Origin: Stieleria maiorica
Lineage (GTDB): Bacteria; Planctomycetota; Planctomycetia; Pirellulales; Pirellulaceae
Length of the DNA: 64,000 nucleotides
Assembly (NCBI RefSeq): GCF_008035925.1
Contig: NZ_CP036264.1
Coordinates: forward strand, 4,648,402-4,712,401
Direction of reading: 5' to 3'
Position 1 is the first letter of the stretch, and each line of letters begins with the position of its first letter. The notes beneath the pieces are model-generated. The model had not been told where the DNA came from. It made no database searches and worked only from the letters and a program-made list of their open reading frames with translations. Below, piece after piece: positions 55,026 to 61,089 of this stretch. The translations under genes and the position numbers were made by a program.

Positions 55026-56434
55026 GCGGTTGCCTCCTCCGGTTTTTCACTCGCGAAGCCGGCGGCCGACCACGCACTCCAGCTTCCCGGTACATTACTG
55101 ACATCGCGGAAACCACGTGCCTTCATCAAACTCGCTGCAATGCTGGCGCGGTACCCGCTGGCACAGTAGGTCGCGTAGCGTGCCTCTTTGTCCAGACCAT
55201 TGATCCGCTCGCGCATGTCGGCGACGAAGTAGTGTTTCGCGCCGGGAATGTGCCCGGTTTTCCACTCGTCTGGCCCGCGGACATCCAATATTGTCAGCCC
55301 CTGATCGGTGACCTGCAACTCGCGCAATCGCTGGACAGGAATCTGCTCCAACGTCTCCAGCGGCAGCCCGGCGGTTTCCCACGCCTTCATCCCGCCGCTC
55401 AGATACCCCGCGAAGCTGCAATGACCGGTCCGGACCAGCAACCGCTGGATCCGATCCAGGTCCTCTTCGCTATCGACGACCAGCAACAAACGTTGATCGA
55501 GATCGAACATTTGACCGGCCCACGCCGACAACTCCGAACGCCCCGCGATATTGATCGCGCCGGGCACGTGACCGCCCCCGAACGCCAGGATCGACCGTGT
55601 GTCCAACACATGCACACCAGGCTCGCGTGCCACGCGGCGGAACTTCTCCGGCGGCAGAGCCGGCAGGGTTGGCAAGCGATCCATGATCTCCGGCCCGGCC
55701 GCATTGACCTTCTTTAGTTGCGGGTAGTGCCAAGGAACGGGAGGCGCTTCGTCGACCACGAAGCGACAAAACGATTCCAGGTCGGGATAGCGAAGGAACG
55801 GATTCGTCCGCCGTTCATACCCGATCGTACTCTGCAGCCGATCACCGATGGCTGCCCCGCAGGCCGAACCGGCCCCGTGCCCTGGGAAGACCGTCACAAA
55901 GTCGTCCAGTTTCAAAAAATAGTCGTACAGCGTGTGGTACAACGCCTCGGCCAACTCCGCGGTCTGGCCTTCGCCGAGCAAGTCCGGTCGCCCGGCGGAT
56001 CCGACGAACAATGAGTCTCCGGTAAACACCGCCCACGGCGTGTCGGGGCGATCGCTCTCACAAATCTCGAACGTCATGTGCTCGGGCGTGTGTCCGGGCG
56101 TATGTCGGGCCGTCAAGCGAAACGAGCCGAAATCGAACACGTCTCCGTCGGTAACACCCTGACCGTCAAACCGGTAATCGGCACCGTCGCTGCTGAGGAA
56201 AACTTGAGCCCCGCCGACCCGCTCGGCGAGTGATCGGCTTCCCGACAAAAAGTCGGCGTGAATGTGCGTTTCGAAAATGTGTGTGATCGACAGGCCGTGC
56301 TTCCGCGCGAGTTGTTCGTAGATCTCGACATCGGTTCGCGGATCGATCACCGCGGCGCGGCCGGAGTCTGTGTCACCAAGCAGATAGGAAAGTTGTGCGA
56401 TGCCATCGGTCAAAATAGTTTCTTGGACAAACAT
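55022..56434 (-). CDS. MBL-fold hydrolase with two rhodanese domains
   Basis: 470 residues. The metallo-beta-lactamase domain (about 1-235) has the metal site ETHIHADFLSGSRSLAERVG, then GHTPEHM, FTGDSLFVGSAGRPDL and VFPGHGAG, matching persulfide dioxygenase and related enzymes. Two rhodanese domains follow. The first (about 260-350) has VDSEED where the active Cys loop should be, so it is inactive; the second (about 360-465) has the full loop YCASGYRAS. The design suits cytoplasmic persulfide or polysulfide metabolism. It heads the operon with the YeeE/YedE genes. Confidence 0.93.
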   Translation of the reverse strand: MFVQETILTDGIAQLSYLLGDTDSGRAAVIDPRTDVEIYEQLARKHGLSITHIFETHIHADFLSGSRSLAERVGGAQVFLSSDGADYRFDGQGVTDGDVFDFGSFRLTARHTPGHTPEHMTFEICESDRPDTPWAVFTGDSLFVGSAGRPDLLGEGQTAELAEALYHTLYDYFLKLDDFVTVFPGHGAGSACGAAIGDRLQSTIGYERRTNPFLRYPDLESFCRFVVDEAPPVPWHYPQLKKVNAAGPEIMDRLPTLPALPPEKFRRVAREPGVHVLDTRSILAFGGGHVPGAINIAGRSELSAWAGQMFDLDQRLLLVVDSEEDLDRIQRLLVRTGHCSFAGYLSGGMKAWETAGLPLETLEQIPVQRLRELQVTDQGLTILDVRGPDEWKTGHIPGAKHYFVADMRERINGLDKEARYATYCASGYRASIAASLMKARGFRDVSNVPGSWSAWSAAGFASEKPEEATA

Positions 56435-56627
56435 CCAGAAATCCCTCCGTTACAGTTGCATTGGTTGTCAAATCCCTTGCGGTGGGATCGTCCCCACCGC
56501 TCGCCCCGCCCCAATCGAAAAGCGGCGGTCCTTCCACTGCGTCGCACAGCGACGCGATGAAGGCGTTATCCATCGTTGCATCCAATCATCTCGGTAATCC
56601 AATTGTGAATGGTCAATCAACCACCAC

Positions 56628-56951
56628 TCACGATGCAGACCTTTGATTCGGGATGCCACGCGTCTTCCGGATCGCGTCGATCAATTCCGCCTTGTTCATC
56701 TTGCTGCGCCCCTTGACGCCTAGTTCGGAAGCCAAATTCTGTAGCTGGTCGACCGTCCGGTCTTCGAGCTTGGAGTTGGGGTTTCCCGTCCCCTGCGTCG
56801 TCCGGTTAGGCGTACGCCCCTCGATTCGTCGCTGTTGATTGACGGTGCGAGCGGCAACTTCCTTGGCCGATTCTTCTTCTTTCCCGCGATCCAATTCACT
56901 TTCTTTGATGTGTTCGTATTGCCGCCTGTCTTTTTCTCTCCACTTTGGCAT
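56628..56951 (-). CDS. Rho-N-terminal (SAP-like) domain small protein
   Basis: 107 residues, highly charged. The first 60 residues are Lys/Glu/Arg-rich and probably disordered. The end, LEDRTVDQLQNLASELGVKG then RSKMNKAELIDAIRK, is a Rho-N (SAP-like) nucleic-acid-binding helical domain. Similar small proteins are sometimes annotated as plasmid stabilisation or Rho-N proteins, but function is not known. Its first 56 bases overlap the 3' end of the YheT-type gene (56896-58071) in another frame. Confidence 0.8.
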   Translation of the reverse strand: MPKWREKDRRQYEHIKESELDRGKEEESAKEVAARTVNQQRRIEGRTPNRTTQGTGNPNSKLEDRTVDQLQNLASELGVKGRSKMNKAELIDAIRKTRGIPNQRSAS

Positions 56952-58071
56952 GCTTCATCTCCTTTTCTGTACGGCCCGCGTCTGGCGACGAATTTGGATT
57001 GAGAGTCAGTTGTTCCAAGAAGCTCGCGATACAACTCTCGTGCCAGCGCAGTGTGGCGTGCGGCAATGAGCCTTGTTCGGCATAGAACCCGACATGACCG
57101 CCATCGGGCACGATCGCGCGATGCAGCTTTTGATTACCCTTTCCGTCGTACTGCCGATAGTCGTTCGTGCTGACAACGGGATCGTTCTCGGCGAAGATCA
57201 ACAGGGTGGGGACGTCGATCTCGGACAGAAGCGGGCCGGCGGAGTTTTCTCGATAGTACTCTTCCACCGATGCGAATCCGCAGCGTGGGGCGGTAAACGT
57301 TTCGTCAAACATCCATACGCTGCGTGCCTGCCGGATCGCAGCGCATTCATCGTCCGTCAAATCCGCCGGACCATCCAATACCTCTGACTTCATCCGACGC
57401 AACAAATACCTTTGGATCGGCCAGACCGACGGCTTGGACAGGTTGAGCGCGGTCGAACGCAAATCAAGCGGCGCGGAAACCGTTATAGCGCCCACGACTC
57501 GACGATCGATGTCCTCTTCGGCGAGAAACTTCAACAGCACGCTACCGCCGAGCGAAAAACCGACCAGAACGACTCCATCGTCAAGTTCACCTTGCGCCCA
57601 GTCATCACGCTGTACCGCTCGCATCAGCGCGCTCAAGTCGCCGGTGCGACCGGGATGGTGAATCCCATCCGACTTCGGATCGGCGTCTCCGCATCCACGA
57701 AAATCGAGGCAAACGACACGGTTGCCCTCATCGCACAGCAGTCGCGCCGCGCTGACGATGTAATCACTTTGCGATGTCCCGCCCAGGCCATGCAGCAAGA
57801 CCACCAGCGGACGATCCGCTACCGGATGGTCGGGGCGATAGAAATCGCCCGCCAAGATATCGCCGGAACCGTCTCGGATCGGCAACTCGATCGACGTGCA
57901 ATCGAACCGATCAAGCGCAGACTCTGGCGTCGGCCTGAATTTGTTCCCCACGGTCTGCAACATTCCGCCCAGGGTATTGCCGGCCAGAAAGGGACGAGTC
58001 GCGCGCGGCCAGAACGGCTTGTAGTCAGGCAAACGCAACGAAGACGGCCGGCGGTTCATGAATAATTCCAA
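56896..58071 (-). CDS. alpha/beta-hydrolase, YheT family
   Basis: 391 residues. The N-terminus SLRLPDYKPFWPRATRPFLA and the sequence VVLLHGLGGTSQSDYIVSAA match YheT. The nucleophile elbow is VGFSLGGSVLLKFLAEE (Ser in GFSLGG), the acid is in FAENDPVVS, and the catalytic His is in PDGGHVGFY. Members hydrolyse short- or medium-chain esters; the natural substrate is unknown. The start is MELF at 58071 or MNRR at 58059. It has a longer, basic C-terminal tail (about 360-391) that lies in the overlap with the Rho-N gene. Confidence 0.93.
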   Translation of the reverse strand: MELFMNRRPSSLRLPDYKPFWPRATRPFLAGNTLGGMLQTVGNKFRPTPESALDRFDCTSIELPIRDGSGDILAGDFYRPDHPVADRPLVVLLHGLGGTSQSDYIVSAARLLCDEGNRVVCLDFRGCGDADPKSDGIHHPGRTGDLSALMRAVQRDDWAQGELDDGVVLVGFSLGGSVLLKFLAEEDIDRRVVGAITVSAPLDLRSTALNLSKPSVWPIQRYLLRRMKSEVLDGPADLTDDECAAIRQARSVWMFDETFTAPRCGFASVEEYYRENSAGPLLSEIDVPTLLIFAENDPVVSTNDYRQYDGKGNQKLHRAIVPDGGHVGFYAEQGSLPHATLRWHESCIASFLEQLTLNPNSSPDAGRTEKEMKHAKVERKRQAAIRTHQRK

Positions 58072-58321
58072 ACAAATCGGTTCCCCAAAAGCTCGGTGAA
58101 GTGAATCTCAACCCGAGTGCATTGCCCGCTGTAATGCGATTGTCATGCCAAATCCGCACCGGAGGGAAACTTTCGCAGGACTGGCATCCTGCCTGTCAAC
58201 CCAAAACTGACAAACCCGGAGCCTTTTCGATCGCAGAAGCCTGACGTCCATTCACTACCTGACCGCGAAAGGACCAATCAGAACGAAATTTGACCAGCCC
58301 TCTTCCACGCTGTCTGGCTAT

Positions 58322-58918
58322 TCAGCTTCCTATCAGCTGAAATGCCACCAGACCGACCGTTGCCAGCGACAACACGATCGCAAAAGCGGCGACCAGGCCA
58401 TCTTTCGCCAACAACGCAACCGCCAACGCGGCGATAGCGCCCCCCGCCAAGTTCGCACTAAATGGAATGAATTCCAAAACGGGAGTTGTCATGGCAATCA
58501 GGATCGACGCGACGGCGACCAACGACGCTCCGGCGTGTCGCATGAGCCATTGGTACCTTGGTTTAGTAACTCGATCCATCCAATGGGCCGGCTTGCGGAC
58601 CCATGAGATCATCTTCTTAGCGCGCTCCGCGCTTACCTTTCGACGTTCCACCCAGTCCGGAATCCAAAGATGATCACGGTACATCACAATTTGCACCGCC
58701 ACCACAATGACAAGCAAGCCGAGAATAACGGGGACTCCAGGGATATCCGCCGGACCTGGTACCACCATGACCAGACCAATGACCAGCAACAACGGCGCGA
58801 AAGAATGCTGGCCAAGGATATCCATCACTTCGCCGAACGTCAGCGGATCATGATGCTCCGCCGCATCGTCCAACTCGTCCAAAATGCCTTCGGTGGGGTG
58901 TTGCGGTGAAACGGCCAT
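58322..58918 (-). CDS. ExoD family membrane protein
   Basis: 198 residues. The start of the domain FGEVMDILGQHSFAPLLLVI followed by GLVMVVPGPADIPGVPVILG is the ExoD signature. Later helices include AGASLVAVASILIAMTTPVL and NLAGGAIAALAVALLAKDGL. ExoD was named for a role in exopolysaccharide synthesis and alkali tolerance in rhizobia; its biochemical function is unclear. The gene stands alone with about 250-base gaps on both sides that show no gene. Confidence 0.93.
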   Translation of the reverse strand: MAVSPQHPTEGILDELDDAAEHHDPLTFGEVMDILGQHSFAPLLLVIGLVMVVPGPADIPGVPVILGLLVIVVAVQIVMYRDHLWIPDWVERRKVSAERAKKMISWVRKPAHWMDRVTKPRYQWLMRHAGASLVAVASILIAMTTPVLEFIPFSANLAGGAIAALAVALLAKDGLVAAFAIVLSLATVGLVAFQLIGS

Positions 58919-59183
58919 CGATTACTGGATTTCTCTGTTTGGCGTGCTTTGGTATTTGTGACGGATCCTCTTCGCGAGGCAATTCACGTACCAAACACTC
59001 CACCGAAAACCACCAATGCCCTGGGCCGAATCAAATTCTCCGGCGTTGCTGGATCGGACCGGACATTCGCCGTCCAATCCGAGGTCGGCGCACTGCACCC
59101 CTTCGCTTTTCCGACCCGCGGATTCCAAAGAACGCGGCGACCCTCGCACCGCATCGTCAACCTGAGAATTGAGCCGCGGTCGC

Positions 59184-59855
59184 CTACTCGTGGGAAGCGG
59201 CCGTTTTTTCGCAGCACCCGCACAAGCAGCCGTAGTGCTGGTTGAGCAGATGCGCCAGTACGAGCACAAACCCGCCCAACGGAGTGATCCAGGGCATTAA
59301 TCGCCCCACCCAAGCGGGCAGCGTCGGGGGCGTGGAAGGGTTCAAACCGGCCAACACCGGGTCGGGATGGGCTGCGTGATCGTCGGCCGCACAGAATGGG
59401 CAACAGGCGTCGGTGCAGACCTCCGTGGAGGTCGCCAAAGCCAAATCGCCTGAAACACTCGTGGCGTCCATCGGAGCTGAAACCACTTCGCTTTCACAGC
59501 TCGCACAGCACTCTCCGGCGAACCCGAAGGCGGCAACCGAAATCAGCACCAGTCCGACGCTGCCGATGATGACCGGCTTCAACCGTCCGTGTTTCCGGAA
59601 TCCGGGCACGAACGCGGTCAAGGCGATGATAAAACAACCAACGGCCATCCATTGGTGAAACGCCTCGTCGGCCAGAAAGCTTAGCCCCAACGCCGGCAAA
59701 TACGCGATCACGAACGGCATCGCGGCGCAGTGAATCGCACACCCGATCGAGGCGACCATCCCGGCCCAATCGCTCCACCCGATCCAAGCCGATCGAGCAG
59801 GTTGTCCCGTCGGTCCCGCCGAGACGACATCAATCACACACAACTCGCGACTCAC
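59184..59855 (-). CDS. MerC-type membrane protein with extra Cys-rich loop
   Basis: 223 residues from the GTG at 59855, with GAAGGA six bases upstream (a TTG at 59861 is in frame). MerC features: WAGMVASIGCAIHCAAMPFV, with a Cys pair in the first helix, and LSFLADEAFHQWMAVGCFII. The protein is much longer than typical MerC (about 140) because a Cys-rich stretch (ECCASCESE...VCTDACCPFC) separates the third and fourth helices. The C-terminus GCLCGCCEK is also Cys-rich. MerC proteins carry mercury or other metals, but no merA or merR lies nearby, so a different metal is likely. Confidence 0.85.
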   Translation of the reverse strand: MSRELCVIDVVSAGPTGQPARSAWIGWSDWAGMVASIGCAIHCAAMPFVIAYLPALGLSFLADEAFHQWMAVGCFIIALTAFVPGFRKHGRLKPVIIGSVGLVLISVAAFGFAGECCASCESEVVSAPMDATSVSGDLALATSTEVCTDACCPFCAADDHAAHPDPVLAGLNPSTPPTLPAWVGRLMPWITPLGGFVLVLAHLLNQHYGCLCGCCEKTAASHE

Positions 59856-59881
59856 TGACAATCCTTCATTTAATCGAAAAC

Positions 59882-59940
59882 CGTTGGTGTTTCGCCTTAT
59901 GGCGACTCCCGATCGCCGCGGCGCAGCGATCCTAGGCGGC
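59882..59940. repeat. dispersed hairpin repeat, copy 3 (TTAGCC family)
   Basis: CGTTGGTGTTTCGCC, then a hairpin around GATCGCCGCGGCGCAGCGATC, then CTAGGCGGC. It is the most divergent of the three copies. It shares the flanks of copy 2 in the same orientation. Confidence 0.75.
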
Positions 59941-59946
59941 TCAAGG

Positions 59947-60020
59947 GGCCGCCCTACGTCGGACGCTCAATCTTCTCTGTACGATCTTCTCTGTACGATG
60001 GCCCTTCCGGGCCGTCGTCC
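59947..60020. repeat. repeat related to the 25623 hairpin, with internal tandem
   Basis: GGCCGCCCTACGTCGG and GATGGCCCTTCCGGGCCGTC match the arms of the hairpin at 25623-25685. They are separated by two tandem copies of TCTTCTCTGTACGA (59971-59984 and 59985-59998). The rest of the gap to 60204 holds nothing recognisable. Confidence 0.75.
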
Positions 60021-60204
60021 GCGGAACTCAATGCGACACCCCAGCATGGACGTCGTACAGCCCTTCCCACCGGAGTGCATCACACAAGCCAAATTATCGC
60101 AGATGCAAACAGCTTGCAAGTACCTATCGGATCGATTCTCCGCTGCATTGAGTAAATCGCCGGAAACCGATGCACTCCCGGGAGGGGTAAACGGTAGGAC
60201 CGGC

Positions 60205-60393
60205 TCATAGCACCGCCTGGAGTCTGGTGAACTGTTCCGAAATCACGTCGGATATTTCATCCACATTCGCGGGCTCGCCACCGTGCAATGAATCGTCGAG
60301 CTTTCCGAAACCATCCATCAATTCTTCGATGACGTTTTTCACCGCCGCCAAGCCTCCGCTCGATAACCCCGCCTTTTCCGCGAGCTCCGGCAC
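60205..60393 (-). CDS. possible small protein downstream of PEP-CTERM gene
   Basis: A 62-residue frame with a GTG start, 7 bases after the PEP-CTERM gene stop on the same strand. Its composition is protein-like (AAVKNVIEELMDGFGKLDDS, then an acidic, helical end) and it would be co-transcribed. No family is recognised, no signal peptide is seen and no ribosome site is obvious. It could be a real small gene or a remnant. Confidence 0.3.
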   Translation of the reverse strand: MPELAEKAGLSSGGLAAVKNVIEELMDGFGKLDDSLHGGEPANVDEISDVISEQFTRLQAVL

Positions 60394-60400
60394 GAAACGA

Positions 60401-61054
60401 TTAAATCAACAGGCTGTTACGGCGACGGCGTCGGAACAGCGTCATTCCCGAAACCGCGAACCCCAACGCGGCGAAACCGGACGGTTCGGGAATTGCCGTG
60501 ATGGTGACCGTCCCAAAATTGGAAAAGGACTCGGCGGCGATCGGCAGCGATGCGAACCCGTCATCCAGAAAGTCGGTGTCGGCGTCATCGACCATCGAGA
60601 TTTGAAATTGCGAGCCCACGGCTGCCTGAGACGTATCAAAATCGAGCGTGACCAACAGCCGATTTTCGGCGGTCACCTCCACCACACCGGCCGGCCCCAT
60701 GGTGCCGTCGCCGGCGACAATCGTGTTCGGCGCGGTCACCGTGCTTGAGAGACCATCGTGCGTCGTGCCGGCAAAAATGTAATTCGAATCGCCGTAGTGC
60801 GCATCCCGTGGAGGATCCAGGAATGAAAGTCCGCCGCCCGCGATGGGCGTGATTCGGAACTTCGCCGAGTAGATGCCCAGAAAGTCGGTTTGGGCAGCAG
60901 TGCTTCGAATGAAGACGTCAAGCTGCCCGGTTTCACCCTGGTTGATCGCCACTTGTGGCTCAAATGCAATCACGATCTCCGCAGCCGAATCCGTGCTGAT
61001 GAAGACACAGGCGATCAGGGTCGTGATGCAACAAATGCAGTTTCGAATTGACAT
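60401..61054 (-). CDS. PEP-CTERM surface protein
   Basis: 217 residues. The signal peptide (CCITTLIACVFISTDSAAE) precedes a beta-sandwich-like body starting IVIAFEPQVAINQGETGQLD, typical of cohesin-like or similar adhesive folds. The end AIPEPSGFAALGFAVSGMTL then FRRRRR is a PEP-CTERM sorting signal. Such proteins are exported, anchored and processed by an exosortase elsewhere in the genome. It lies 35 bases downstream of the adhesin gene on the same strand, so the two may be co-transcribed. Confidence 0.88.
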   Translation of the reverse strand: MSIRNCICCITTLIACVFISTDSAAEIVIAFEPQVAINQGETGQLDVFIRSTAAQTDFLGIYSAKFRITPIAGGGLSFLDPPRDAHYGDSNYIFAGTTHDGLSSTVTAPNTIVAGDGTMGPAGVVEVTAENRLLVTLDFDTSQAAVGSQFQISMVDDADTDFLDDGFASLPIAAESFSNFGTVTITAIPEPSGFAALGFAVSGMTLFRRRRRNSLLI

Positions 61055-61089
61055 GGTTGTTCCTCGTAGAGAATGTTTTGATATTGCGG

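Noticed and set aside
59884-60210. 108-residue plus-strand frame
   Set aside because: It reads straight through two dispersed hairpin repeats, so it is a chance frame.
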